Shown here one piece after another: positions 1 to 10,436 of a DNA stretch of 64,000 nt. How positions within the stretch are numbered: position 1 is the stretch's first letter; the number at the start of each line of letters is the position of its first letter. This stretch comes from Demequina maris. Lineage in GTDB: Bacteria; Actinomycetota; Actinomycetes; Actinomycetales; Demequinaceae. The stretch lies in the NCBI RefSeq assembly GCF_000971155.1, contig NZ_BBLX01000007.1, positions 62,001-126,000 on the forward strand, written 5' to 3'. The notes under the pieces are model-generated. The model was not told the origin of the DNA. It worked only from the letters and a program-made list of their open reading frames with translations, and searched no databases. Made by a program: the position numbers and the translations under genes.

Positions 1-171
1 TCGCAGGCCGCGGGCGCGGCGGTGGGCAACATCATCTGCCCGCACAACGTCATCGCCGCGGCGGCGACCGTCGGCCTGGCGGGACGCGAGGGCGAGGTGC
101 TCAAGCGCGCGCTGCCGCCCGCGGCGATCTGCCTCGTGCTCGTGGGCGGGATGGCGCTGCTCTTCGCGTAG
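1..171 (+). CDS. lldP: L-lactate permease family protein, C-terminal end only
   Basis: The reading frame is open from the window edge and stops with TAG at 169-171, so only the last 56 residues are visible. They contain the stretch GNIICPHNVIAAAATVGL followed by GREGEVLKR and a final hydrophobic segment. This is the typical end of the LctP/LldP lactate (glycolate) permease family: a conserved G-N-x-I-C-x-H-N motif, a short charged loop and a last membrane helix. The protein would be a polytopic inner-membrane carrier for lactate-type hydroxy acids. The family call is fairly firm; the exact substrate cannot be judged from this fragment. It converges on asd, with a shared hairpin between them. 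Confidence 0.72.
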   Translation, partial: SQAAGAAVGNIICPHNVIAAAATVGLAGREGEVLKRALPPAAICLVLVGGMALLFA

Positions 172-227
172 GCGGCCGCCGCATCGTCCCGCCGCTGCCG
201 CCGCCGACCCCGGCCCCGGCCCGCCGA

Positions 228-308
228 CGCAACCGGCGTACGGATCCGGCTCGCCCGCGCATCGTCCCTGGTCCTCGGGAGTGCGGTGAGAGGCGTACGC
301 CGGTTCGG
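228..308. repeat. ~80-bp palindromic intergenic element, copy 1
   Basis: The left arm CGCAACCGGCGTAC (228-241) is matched in inverted orientation by 295-308, with 12 of 14 positions paired. The same left arm and its flank recur at 10284 in an element of almost the same length (81 against 80 bp). The GCATCGTCC nonamer lies inside this copy at 259-267, and further copies flank it at 181-189 and 361-369. It is in the convergent spacer between the permease gene and asd. Confidence 0.6.
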
Positions 309-328
309 TGCGGCCGGGATACGCCGAA

Positions 329-356
329 GGCCGGCCTCCCCACGGGGAGACCGGCC
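329..356. terminator. Bidirectional hairpin terminator between convergent genes
   Basis: The arms GGCCGGCCTCCCC and GGGGAGACCGGCC face each other across a very short loop, with a single mismatch. The hairpin lies between the permease stop (171) and the asd stop (379), so it can end transcription from both sides. No clear T-tract follows, as is usual for actinobacterial hairpins. Confidence 0.6.
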
Positions 357-378
357 CTCGGGACGATGCGGCGGAGGC

Positions 379-2690
<2,312 letters not shown>

Positions 2691-2744
2691 GCAAGACTCC
2701 AGGAGGAATGGGGGTCCGTGACCGCAGGGCGGACACGGTGTCTC

Positions 2745-2750
2745 ATTCTA
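2745..2750 (-). promoter_or_regulatory. -10 box of the lysC-asd promoter
   Basis: On the minus strand this reads TAGAAT, a close match to the actinobacterial TANNNT -10 element, 55 bp upstream of the lysC ATG. It lies in the 133-bp divergent spacer shared with the gene at 2824. No convincing -35 box is visible. Confidence 0.5.
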
Positions 2751-2811
2751 GGGGCACGCGCGCGTACCGCGCGGGCCCCCGGTCCGGGGCACGATGCGCG
2801 GGGCCGTTGGG

Positions 2812-2823
2812 TAGGGTGGCGCC
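2812..2823 (+). promoter_or_regulatory. -10 box for a leaderless transcript (gene at 2824)
   Basis: TAGGGT at 2812-2817 is followed by exactly six bases and the GTG start. No Shine-Dalgarno is present. The predicted transcription start coincides with the start codon. Confidence 0.5.
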
Positions 2824-3495
2824 GTGATCGCGCGCGCACCCGGGTCAGGGCACGGCTCGCCGGGCGCGCCGGTGCGGCTGCTGGTGGTGCTCGGCGCCCT
2901 CGCGACCCTGATCGTCCTCAACGTGGTGCAGCTCGTCGCCATCGACGCGTCCACGCCGTCCACCTTCGCGGTGTTCGAGGAGCGGCCGCATGCCGGCATC
3001 GTGGAGCTGTCGATGGTGGACGGCTCGAACGCCGCCTCCCGGTACGCGATGACCCTCGCGCTCGGCCACCTCGCGCCGGGATCCACCGTGATCATCACCG
3101 ACGACGGCGAGGGCCTCGTCGACCGGGTCGACGAGCGCCTGTACGGCTACGGCCGCGCCGACCAGGTGCGCGAGGTCGGCGACGACATCGCGGCGGAGCT
3201 GGCCGACCTCGGCGCCCACGCCTACGTGGCGGCGAGCGGACCCGCGGGCAGCCGCGGACCCGCGTGGCGCATCGTGCTCGACGACCGCAACCCTCCGGTC
3301 CTCGCCGAGGACGACGAGGGCGCCGTGATCGACGCGATCCGCGCCGGGGACGCGGACGACATCGCGGCCGGCCCGGCGCGCGAGCTCGCGCTCGTGGCGG
3401 TCGCCGCGGGCGATCCCGCCTACGCCGGAGAGCCCGAGAACGTGCTCGTCGAGACCTCGCTGCTCGCGGGTTGGGACCCGGGGGACGCGCCGTGA
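2824..3495 (+). CDS. Membrane-anchored protein of unknown function
   Basis: This 223-residue protein starts with GTG directly behind a leaderless-type promoter. An N-terminal cytoplasmic stub of about 17 residues is followed by one membrane helix (about 18-42). The rest is an acidic, soluble, probably extracytoplasmic domain. I do not recognise the family. It contains a conserved-looking VIITDDGEGLVDRV stretch but no catalytic motif I can name. Its stop overlaps the GTG of the next gene (GTGA at 3492-3495), so it is co-translated with a polytopic membrane protein. A joint role at the cell envelope is likely but unproven. Confidence 0.8.
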   Translation: MIARAPGSGHGSPGAPVRLLVVLGALATLIVLNVVQLVAIDASTPSTFAVFEERPHAGIVELSMVDGSNAASRYAMTLALGHLAPGSTVIITDDGEGLVDRVDERLYGYGRADQVREVGDDIAAELADLGAHAYVAASGPAGSRGPAWRIVLDDRNPPVLAEDDEGAVIDAIRAGDADDIAAGPARELALVAVAAGDPAYAGEPENVLVETSLLAGWDPGDAP

Positions 3496-4979
3496 TCCTC
3501 GAGACGACGATGGCGCTCGCCCTGCTGGTCGGCGGCGGCGCGACGATGCGTGCGGCCGGGATGCGCGGCTGGGGCGTGCTGCCGTGGGGCCTCCTGGCGG
3601 GACTCGGGATGTACGTCGTCGCGGGCTCGCTGCTGGTGCTCCTGGGTGCGCCGGCGGCACCCGCGCTCGCGCTCGCGGCGACGGCCCTCGGCGGGGCGGG
3701 CCTCTGGGTGTGGCGTTGGCGCGCGGGCGCCGACGTGCGGATGCGCGGCGCCGCGGTCGTCGGCGGCCTCGCCGGGACGGCGGCGGCGACCGTGCTGCTG
3801 CGCGCCTCGGGCCTCGTCACGTGGCACGTCGACTCGCTCGTCTACACCAACCTCGGTCAGGCCATCGCGGCAGGGCACTACGTCGACTCGGTCGGCTCGT
3901 ACTCGCTGTCGAAGCGGCTCCTCACCGTCCCGCTCGTGCATGCTCCCGCCTACTACCAGGGCGAGTACTACGTGCGGTCGATCACGCCGCTCATCGCGCT
4001 CGCGACGGCCGGCGTGCTCGCGTGGGTGGTGGTGCGCGCGTGCCCGCCGGAGTGGCGCCGGTGGTCCGGGCTCGTGGGCGCGGGCGCCGCGGTGCTGCTG
4101 CTGACCGTGCCCCGGATGATGCTCCACGCGTTCTACGTCAACGGCCACCTCGTCACCGGCACCGCGGTGATGGCGGCGACCGGGGCCACGTGGCTCCTTG
4201 CGACGCGACGTGAGGTGCCGCGCACCGCGCTGATCGTGGCGGTCGCGCTCCTGCTGCCGGTGGTGGTGCTCACCCGCGCGGAGGGGGCGATCCTCGCCGG
4301 CATCGTGGCGCTGCCGTGGCTGGTGCTCGAGGGCACCCGCCGCCGCGACCGGGTGATCGTGCTCGCGGCCATCGGCGTGCCGGCGACCGCGTACTACGCG
4401 TTCGCGGCGCTCGAGCTCCTCGGCGAGCATCCGATCGAGGAGGGCGGGCAGGGCGGCCCCGCGGCGTACGCGATCGGGCTCGCCATCGGCCTGGCCGCGC
4501 TCGTCGCCGCGGCGGTCGCGACGCGTGTCGACGCGCCCTCGTGGCTGCGGTGGACGCCGCAGGTCGGCGAGATCGGCGCCTGGCTGCTGCTCGTCGCGCT
4601 CGTCGCCCTCAAGGGCACGGAGGTGCTCGTCGCGAGCGCCGAGGCGGCGTTCTGGTCGGTCGACCCCGTGCACGGCGCCTGGGGGGCGACCATCGGCATC
4701 CTCGCCGCGGCGGGCATCGTCCTCTGGGCCGCGGCCCGGATCCCCATCGTGACCGTCCTGCGCTACTCCGTGACGACCTTCGTGCCGCTGGCGCTGCTGC
4801 TGGCATACGGGCGCGACGGCGCGTACCGGATGGATCCCGCCGACTCGCTGCACCGGATGATCGCGCAGATCGTGCCGACGCTGGTCCTCGCGGTCGTGGT
4901 CGCGGCGTGCGTCGCCGTCCCGCGATGGCGGGCGCGCGTGGGACCAGCGGTACCGGCAGACGCGCAGACCTCCTCCTAG
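3492..4979 (+). CDS. Polytopic membrane protein, possibly GT-C-type glycosyltransferase
   Basis: This 495-residue protein has roughly a dozen predicted membrane helices. The start is the GTG that overlaps the upstream stop. Its first large loop contains HVDSLVYTNLGQAIAAGHYV and further on an aromatic, tyrosine-rich stretch around APAYYQGEYYVRS. Such a first outer loop with an acidic residue followed by many helices is the layout of GT-C fold lipid-linked sugar transferases. That is only an architectural resemblance. A family assignment needs a profile search. It is coupled to the membrane-anchored gene upstream. Confidence 0.75.
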   Translation: MILETTMALALLVGGGATMRAAGMRGWGVLPWGLLAGLGMYVVAGSLLVLLGAPAAPALALAATALGGAGLWVWRWRAGADVRMRGAAVVGGLAGTAAATVLLRASGLVTWHVDSLVYTNLGQAIAAGHYVDSVGSYSLSKRLLTVPLVHAPAYYQGEYYVRSITPLIALATAGVLAWVVVRACPPEWRRWSGLVGAGAAVLLLTVPRMMLHAFYVNGHLVTGTAVMAATGATWLLATRREVPRTALIVAVALLLPVVVLTRAEGAILAGIVALPWLVLEGTRRRDRVIVLAAIGVPATAYYAFAALELLGEHPIEEGGQGGPAAYAIGLAIGLAALVAAAVATRVDAPSWLRWTPQVGEIGAWLLLVALVALKGTEVLVASAEAAFWSVDPVHGAWGATIGILAAAGIVLWAAARIPIVTVLRYSVTTFVPLALLLAYGRDGAYRMDPADSLHRMIAQIVPTLVLAVVVAACVAVPRWRARVGPAVPADAQTSS

Positions 4980-4988
4980 GCTGGGCCC

Positions 4989-6518
4989 GTGAGCACTGTC
5001 GCCCCCGTGGTCTGGACCGCCGCCGGCGCCGTGAGCGGCGCCTGGCGCGAGCATCGTTCCGCCGACGGCTCCACGAGCCGCGCCGCGATCTTCCTCGGGA
5101 TCCCCTACGGGGAGCCGCCCGTCGGGGAGCGCCGCTTCCTTGCGCCGGTGCCGCGCGCGCCGTGGGACGGCGTGCGTCCCGCGGTGCTGCACGGCGCGAC
5201 TCCTCAGCGGCGATCGCCCTACGGCGACGACCCGTTCGTCCCGGAGCCCTCGATCCCCGGCGACGACCTGCTCACCCTCGACGTCGGCACGCCGGATCCC
5301 TCGCCCGACGCCGGGCTGCCGGTGCTCGTCTACCTCCACGGCGGCGGGTTCATCGGCGGGTCGCACGCGAGCCCTTGGTACGGCGGGCAGGCCTTCCACC
5401 GCGACGGCGTGGTCACCGTGGCCCCGACGTACCGCCTGGGCTTCGACGGCTTCGGCTGGATCGACGGGGCGCCCCTGAACCGCGGCGTGCTCGACTGGAT
5501 GGCCGCGCTGCTGTGGGTGCGGGAGAACATCCGCGCGTTCGGCGGGGACCCCGACAAGGTCACGATCGCGGGGCAGTCGGCGGGAGGCGCGGCCGTCATG
5601 CGGCTGCTGACGCTGCCGGCGGCGCAGGGGCTGTTCCGCGCGGTGCTCGCGCTGTCCCCCGCCGACATGCCGGTCACGGCGGATCGCGCGCGCCAGGTGA
5701 CGCTCGAGGAGGCCGCGCGCCTGGGTGTCGCGCCGGACCTCGCGGGCCTGCGGTCGCTCTCCGAGGCGCGGATCCTCGCGGCGCAGGCGGACGCGATGCG
5801 CGAGGACCACGATCCGCTGCCGACGATGCTCGACGAGAGCGGCCTCCCGTTCTCGCCGGTGATCGACGGGGACCTCGTGCCGGGCACGGTGGAGGAATGC
5901 CTCCGCGACGGGGTGGGCGCGGACGTCCCCCTCCTCATCGGAGCGACCGCCCACGAGTTCGACCTCGCGGTCGGCGACGCCGCGCCCCGCCTCGCCGGGC
6001 TGGACGCGAGGGAGGCGCTCGCGCGGATGCGCATCGAGGGCGGCGTCGCGCACGAGCTCATCGCGCGGTCGCGAACCGACGACCCGGTCGACGTCGTGGG
6101 TCACGCGGTCACCGACATCACCTTCCGTCGCCACGTCGCGCGCTGGGCCGGCATCCGCGCCCGCGGGGCGGCCTCGCCCCGAACCTGGGCCTACGACTTC
6201 CGGTGGACGAGCCCCGTGGACGGGATCGCGGGCCACTGCCTCGACCTGCCGTTCGGCTTCGACATCCTGCGCGAGCCGACGGTCGTGCGCCGCGCGGGCG
6301 CCGGCGCGCCGCAGGCGCTCGCCGACGCGGTGCACGGCGACTGGCTCGCCCTGATCCGCGACGGCCGCGTGGACGCGCCCGTCCACGCGGAGGCGCGGTC
6401 CACGATCGTCTACGGCGAGCCGCTCCGGGACGTGCGGCCGGGCTACGCGGCAGAGGAGCGCTTCGCCGACGCGACGGCGCCCGAGGAGGCGATCGCGGGC
6501 GCCGACGGCGAGGGCTGA
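4989..6518 (+). CDS. Type-B carboxylesterase
   Basis: This alpha/beta-hydrolase has 509 residues, the usual length for bacterial type-B carboxylesterases. It shows the oxyanion-hole motif HGGGF (117-121) and the nucleophile elbow GQSAGG with Ser197. The conserved [10 protein letters not shown] segment lies just before it. It hydrolyses carboxylic esters; the physiological substrate is unknown. No signal peptide is present, so it is cytosolic. The GTG start has no Shine-Dalgarno but lies six bases behind TAGGCT (4977-4982). The first three bases of that -10 box are the stop codon of the preceding gene. Confidence 0.92.
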   Translation: MSTVAPVVWTAAGAVSGAWREHRSADGSTSRAAIFLGIPYGEPPVGERRFLAPVPRAPWDGVRPAVLHGATPQRRSPYGDDPFVPEPSIPGDDLLTLDVGTPDPSPDAGLPVLVYLHGGGFIGGSHASPWYGGQAFHRDGVVTVAPTYRLGFDGFGWIDGAPLNRGVLDWMAALLWVRENIRAFGGDPDKVTIAGQSAGGAAVMRLLTLPAAQGLFRAVLALSPADMPVTADRARQVTLEEAARLGVAPDLAGLRSLSEARILAAQADAMREDHDPLPTMLDESGLPFSPVIDGDLVPGTVEECLRDGVGADVPLLIGATAHEFDLAVGDAAPRLAGLDAREALARMRIEGGVAHELIARSRTDDPVDVVGHAVTDITFRRHVARWAGIRARGAASPRTWAYDFRWTSPVDGIAGHCLDLPFGFDILREPTVVRRAGAGAPQALADAVHGDWLALIRDGRVDAPVHAEARSTIVYGEPLRDVRPGYAAEERFADATAPEEAIAGADGEG

Positions 6519-6534
6519 CCCCTCCGGGGCGCGG

Positions 6535-7110
6535 TCAGGGCGACCGGGTCTGCGCGATCCAGCGGCCGAGGTGGGCCGCCTCCCGCTCGAGCGGCGCGGG
6601 GTCGTCCAGCGCATGGGCGAGGGTCGCCGCGCCCTCGAGGCCGGTGACGAGGTGCGTGGCGCGCGCCCGCGCGGCCTCGGGGCCGAATCCCATCGCGGCG
6701 AACTGGGCGGCGACCCAGGAGACCAGCGTCGCGATGATGTCCGCCGCGTCGGTCGCGAGCGGGTCGCCGCTCCTGCGCAGCTCGGCGCACACGGCCGCGA
6801 CCGGGCTCCCGTGGGCCTGGAGGTCGTCGGCGGTGGCGACGTGGTGGGTGATGCAGGCCGCGAGCCGTGCGCGCGGATCCTCCTCCGCCTCCCAAGAGGC
6901 CATCAGGTCGCGTTGGCGCGCGTGGAGCGCCTCGACGACGGCGCTCCCGACGTCCTCCCTGGTCTTGAAGTAGTAGTAGACGCTGCCCGACGGGACGCCG
7001 GCCTCCTCGGCGAGCGCGCCGAGCGTGGTGCCGGCGAGGCCCCGGGTGGTGGCGAGCCGCACCGCAGCGACGGTCAGGCGTTCCCTCTTGTCGCTCGCCG
7101 GTCGCGCCAT
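6535..7110 (-). CDS. TetR-family transcriptional regulator
   Basis: This 191-residue repressor has an N-terminal helix-turn-helix (about residues 24-46, with GTTLGALAEEAGVPSGSVYYYF) and a C-terminal ligand domain of the type seen in TetR_C regulators of small efflux or reductase genes. A strong AAGGAGG precedes the ATG. An 18-bp imperfect palindrome lies 20 bp upstream of the start, suggesting autoregulation. It is divergent from the ABC exporter pair at 7336-9509, which it may also control, although no second copy of the palindrome was found near that start. Confidence 0.92.
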   Translation of the reverse strand: MARPASDKRERLTVAAVRLATTRGLAGTTLGALAEEAGVPSGSVYYYFKTREDVGSAVVEALHARQRDLMASWEAEEDPRARLAACITHHVATADDLQAHGSPVAAVCAELRRSGDPLATDAADIIATLVSWVAAQFAAMGFGPEAARARATHLVTGLEGAATLAHALDDPAPLEREAAHLGRWIAQTRSP

Positions 7111-7129
7111 CCGCGCCTCCCCTCCTTGA

Positions 7130-7147
7130 TAGTGAGCACGCTAACTA
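7130..7147. promoter_or_regulatory. Probable TetR operator
   Basis: TAGTGAGCACGCTAACTA is palindromic at 14 of 18 positions (TAGT..GC..GC..ACTA). It is placed between the TetR gene and the ABC operon, immediately upstream of the TetR ribosome binding site. Its position and symmetry fit an autoregulatory TetR site. Confidence 0.5.
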
Positions 7148-7335
7148 GGAATTCGCGCGGGTGTCAAGGGGTGGGCCGTGCGGGCGGTCGCCGCGCCGTC
7201 GGGCGCGGTGACCCGGACGATTTCCAGGGTGAATATCCGGGGTGTCCCTGATGGGCGGGCGGGCACGCGTGTGGGAGTGTGAGCACACGGCGCGCGGCGA
7301 GGGGCCCGCGGCGGAGGGAAGCTGGGGGATCGCCC

Positions 7336-8271
7336 ATGACGGCGACAGACACGATCGTGGCCACGTCCGCGATCAGCGCGCACGGCGTGGCACGCGCGTT
7401 CGGATCGGTGCAGGCGGTGGCCGACGCGACGCTCGAGGTGCGCCCGGGCACGGTGACGGCGCTCATCGGACCGAACGGGTGCGGCAAGACCACGCTCATG
7501 CTCATGCTCGCGGGGCTGCTGAGGCCCGACGCGGGGGAGATCCGCGTCGCGGGCGCGGACCCGCGCCACGACTCCGCGGCGGTGCGCGCGGCGATCGGGT
7601 GGATGCCCGACCAGCTCGGCTCGTGGGACAACCTCACGTGCCTGCAGACGCTGACCCTCATGGGGCGCGGCTACCGCCTTCACAAGCACGAGGCGCGCGA
7701 GAGGGGCGTCGGGCTGCTGGGCATGGTGCACCTCTCCGAGTTCGCCGACCGGCCCACGCGTGTGCTGTCGCGCGGCCAGAAGCAGCGGCTCTCGCTCGCG
7801 CGGGCGCTCATGAACGACCCCCAGGTGCTGCTGCTCGACGAGCCGGCGAACGGCCTGGACCCGCGGTCCCGCATCGAGCTGCGCACGCTCGTGCGGGAGC
7901 TCGCCGCCGACGGCAAGGCCGTGCTGGTCTCTTCGCACGTGCTCGCGGAGCTCGACGAGATGGTCGACGACGCGATCTTCATGTCGAAGGGGCGCACGCT
8001 CGGCGACGAGGCCGCCGCCAAGGTGGCCGACGCGAAGCGGCGCTACCGCGTCGCGACCCTCGACGACGCGGCCCTCAGGGAGGTGCTCGCCGAGGGCGGC
8101 GTGCCGTTCGACGACGAACCGTCCGGCGTGGTCGTGCGGGTCGGCAGCGAGGAGGAGGCGTTCCAGGCGCTCGCATGGCTGATGTCGCGCGGCGTCAAGG
8201 TGCACCGCTTCGGGCCCGCGGGCAGCGCGCTCGAACAGACCTACATGTCGATGGAGGAGGAGCGGCGATGA
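7336..8271 (+). CDS. ABC transporter ATP-binding protein (ABC-2 exporter)
   Basis: This 311-residue ATPase has Walker A GPNGCGKTT (45-53), signature LSRGQ (144-148) and Walker B LLLDEP (165-170) followed by ANGLDP. It has the C-terminal extension typical of CcmA/NatA-type exporter ATPases. The ATG at 7336 was chosen because it starts the homologous part and lies behind a G-rich ribosome site; the frame is open further upstream to 7279. It energises the permease encoded by the next gene, whose ATG overlaps its stop (ATGA). The substrate is unknown. Confidence 0.93.
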   Translation: MTATDTIVATSAISAHGVARAFGSVQAVADATLEVRPGTVTALIGPNGCGKTTLMLMLAGLLRPDAGEIRVAGADPRHDSAAVRAAIGWMPDQLGSWDNLTCLQTLTLMGRGYRLHKHEARERGVGLLGMVHLSEFADRPTRVLSRGQKQRLSLARALMNDPQVLLLDEPANGLDPRSRIELRTLVRELAADGKAVLVSSHVLAELDEMVDDAIFMSKGRTLGDEAAAKVADAKRRYRVATLDDAALREVLAEGGVPFDDEPSGVVVRVGSEEEAFQALAWLMSRGVKVHRFGPAGSALEQTYMSMEEERR

Positions 8272-9509
8272 CCCTCGTGGACCAGAACCCGGCGCCCGCC
8301 GAGGCGCCCGAGCCCGCGCCCGCATCGTCCGCTCGTCCGGCCATCAGGGGGAACCCGTGGCTGCCGACGCCGCGCGGCGTGTGGCTGGTCACCGGGATCG
8401 AGCTCCGCCGTCGCCGGCCCACCGTCAAGGGGTGGATCTTCTACGGGCTTCTCGTCGCGGTGATCCTGGGCCTGGGCATCCTCGTCGCGATGGTCTCGCC
8501 GGAGGGACTCACGTCGATCCCGCTCGAGATGGTGCTCGTGCTGGTGCTCGGTGCCGGCATGCTCATCGCGCCCTCGCTCGCGGCCACGTCGATCAACGGC
8601 GACTCGTCCGAGGGCGTGCTCGCGCCCCTGCAGATGACCCGGCTCACCGCGGGCGACCTCGCGCTGGGCAAGCTGCTGTCGTCGTGGCTGATCGCCTTCT
8701 TCGTGCTGCTCACCATCGCGCCGCTGATGGTCTACGCGTTCGTGCGGTCGGGCTGGCACGGGGACGAGCTCGCGATCGTCTTGGCGGCGATCCTGCTCGT
8801 GGTGCTGACCTCGACCGCGATCGGCCTCGCGTGGTCGTCCCTCGCGGCGCGCGCCGTCGCGTCCGTGTCGCTCGCGCACCTCACGACCGGCTTCCTGCTG
8901 CTCGGCACCCTGCTCACGTTCGTGTTCACGCAGCCGTTGGTGTCCGAGACGGTCACCGACTCGTCGCGCTACGTCGACTACGAGGCGCTCACGGACGAGC
9001 AGCGCGCCGCGTACGACAGCTGGGACTGGTCGGAGGTGGATCCCGCGACGCTGCCCTGCACCACGGACACGGACCCGTGGGAGTACGGCGTGGCGCACAC
9101 CGAGAGGACCGCGTGGATCGTGCTCGCGAACCCGGTGGTCATGATCGGGGAGATGTCGCCGATCGTGAGCTACGAGACCTGGGAGGAGGACGGGCGCGCG
9201 GCCCCCGGTCTCTTCGCGGAGATGCACGCGTCGGTGAGCGGCTGGCGCATCGGCCCGTCGGAGGCGGACCTCGCGGGCCAGCAGTGGGACGAGTGCGCGA
9301 TGCTGGTCGCCGACGTGAACGGCGAGGACTACTACGGCGGGAGTGGCGGCGACTGGGAGGCCGAGCAGGAGGAGCGCTCGACCTACGACCGCGCGCCGTG
9401 GATCGGCCTCGGCGTCCAGGGTGTCCTGCTGCTCGGGTCGATCTGGATCGTCGTCGCCCGCCTGCGGGTGCCGTACAAGAAGCTGCGCCAGGGCTCCCGC
9501 GTGGCCTGA
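8268..9509 (+). CDS. ABC-2 type exporter permease
   Basis: This 413-residue membrane protein has a Pro/Ala-rich cytoplasmic start and about six membrane helices. Between the fifth and last helix lies a large acidic extracytoplasmic loop (about residues 225-375) rich in Tyr, Trp, Asp and Glu, with two cysteines. The motif GDSSEGVLAPLQMTRLTAGDLALGK resembles the conserved intracellular segment of ABC-2 permeases (E-x-G-T-L-E-x-L). It forms an exporter with the ATPase upstream. The long acidic loop is unusual for this family and may bind a ligand or metal. A GCATCGTCC copy encodes Ala-Ser-Ser in the N-terminal linker. Confidence 0.87.
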   Translation: MTLVDQNPAPAEAPEPAPASSARPAIRGNPWLPTPRGVWLVTGIELRRRRPTVKGWIFYGLLVAVILGLGILVAMVSPEGLTSIPLEMVLVLVLGAGMLIAPSLAATSINGDSSEGVLAPLQMTRLTAGDLALGKLLSSWLIAFFVLLTIAPLMVYAFVRSGWHGDELAIVLAAILLVVLTSTAIGLAWSSLAARAVASVSLAHLTTGFLLLGTLLTFVFTQPLVSETVTDSSRYVDYEALTDEQRAAYDSWDWSEVDPATLPCTTDTDPWEYGVAHTERTAWIVLANPVVMIGEMSPIVSYETWEEDGRAAPGLFAEMHASVSGWRIGPSEADLAGQQWDECAMLVADVNGEDYYGGSGGDWEAEQEERSTYDRAPWIGLGVQGVLLLGSIWIVVARLRVPYKKLRQGSRVA

Positions 9510-9547
9510 CCCGTCTCGCACGGTTCGCTCCGCACGGTTCCGCACTC

Positions 9548-9594
9548 GACACGCCGGTGATCCGGCCCTTCCCGGGCCTGGTCGCCGGCGTGTC
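9548..9594. terminator. Bidirectional terminator hairpin
   Basis: Perfect 10-bp arms GACACGCCGG / CCGGCGTGTC enclose an inner GGCCC/GGGCC stem. The hairpin sits between the convergent ABC permease and recR genes. Confidence 0.75.
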
Positions 9595-9628
9595 GGCGTT
9601 CCAGCCGTGCGCAGCGAAGGTGGAGGCG

Positions 9629-10225
9629 CTAGCTGACCTTGCGGCGGCCCTCGAAGGCGCGGCCGAGCGTGACCTCGTCGGCGTACTCGAGGTCGCCGCC
9701 GACGGGCAGGCCCGAGGCGAGCCGCGAGACCGTGACGCCCATGGGGACGAGCATGCGCGTGAGGTACGTCGCGGTCGCCTCGCCCTCGATGTTGGGGTCG
9801 GTCGCGATGATGACCTCCTCGATCTTGCCGTCGCCGAGCCGGGTGAGGAGCTCGCGGATGCGGAGGTCGTCGGGGCCGACGCCGTTCATCGGATCGATCG
9901 CGCCGCCGAGCACGTGGTACCGGCCGCGGAACTCGCGGGTGCGCTCGATGACGACGACGTCCTTGGGCTCCTCGACGACGCACAGGACGTCCTCGGCGCG
10001 GCGCGGGTCGGTGCAGATCCGGCACTGCTCCGACTCGGCGACGTTGCCGCAGATGCTGCAGAAGCGCACCTTCTCCTTGACCGTGGTGATGGCGTCCGCG
10101 AGGCGGCGCACGTCGGACGGGTCCGCCGAGAGGATGTGGAAGGCGATGCGCTGGGCGCTCTTGGGGCCGATGCCCGGGAGGTGACCGAGCTCGTCGATGA
10201 GGTCCTGAACCGCGCCGTCGTACAT
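9629..10225 (-). CDS. recR: Recombination mediator RecR
   Basis: RecR works with RecF/RecO to load RecA on gapped DNA. The 198-residue protein has an N-terminal helix-hairpin-helix ([14 protein letters not shown]), a zinc finger with Cys56, Cys59, Cys68 and Cys71, and a Toprim domain (about 79-175). The length is standard. It lies downstream of dnaX on the same strand. The ybaB/ebfC gene that usually stands between dnaX and recR is missing. TACGCT eight bases before the ATG, with no Shine-Dalgarno, suggests its own leaderless promoter. Confidence 0.97.
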   Translation of the reverse strand: MYDGAVQDLIDELGHLPGIGPKSAQRIAFHILSADPSDVRRLADAITTVKEKVRFCSICGNVAESEQCRICTDPRRAEDVLCVVEEPKDVVVIERTREFRGRYHVLGGAIDPMNGVGPDDLRIRELLTRLGDGKIEEVIIATDPNIEGEATATYLTRMLVPMGVTVSRLASGLPVGGDLEYADEVTLGRAFEGRRKVS

Positions 10226-10283
10226 GGGGACAAGCGTAGGCCCGGGCGGGGACGCCGACGGTCAGCCGCGGCTCGCTCTTGCA

Positions 10284-10363
10284 CGCAACCGGCGTACGGA
10301 ACCGCCCTCGACCTCGCGCACCAGGCGCGACGCGCTCCGCGGGTGGGCTCGTACGGCGGTTGC
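10284..10363. repeat. ~80-bp palindromic intergenic element, copy 2
   Basis: The left arm CGCAACCGGCGTAC (10284-10297) is inverted at 10350-10363 with 13 of 14 bases paired. The left 17 bases are identical to copy 1 at 228-244. It fills the 211-bp dnaX-recR spacer where ybaB would be expected. Confidence 0.6.
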
Positions 10364-10436
10364 GTCGGAGGCGGTGGTGCGTCGGAGGCGGTGGCGACGG
10401 TGGTCAGGCGCGAAGGGCGCCGGCTGGGGCGGAGGG

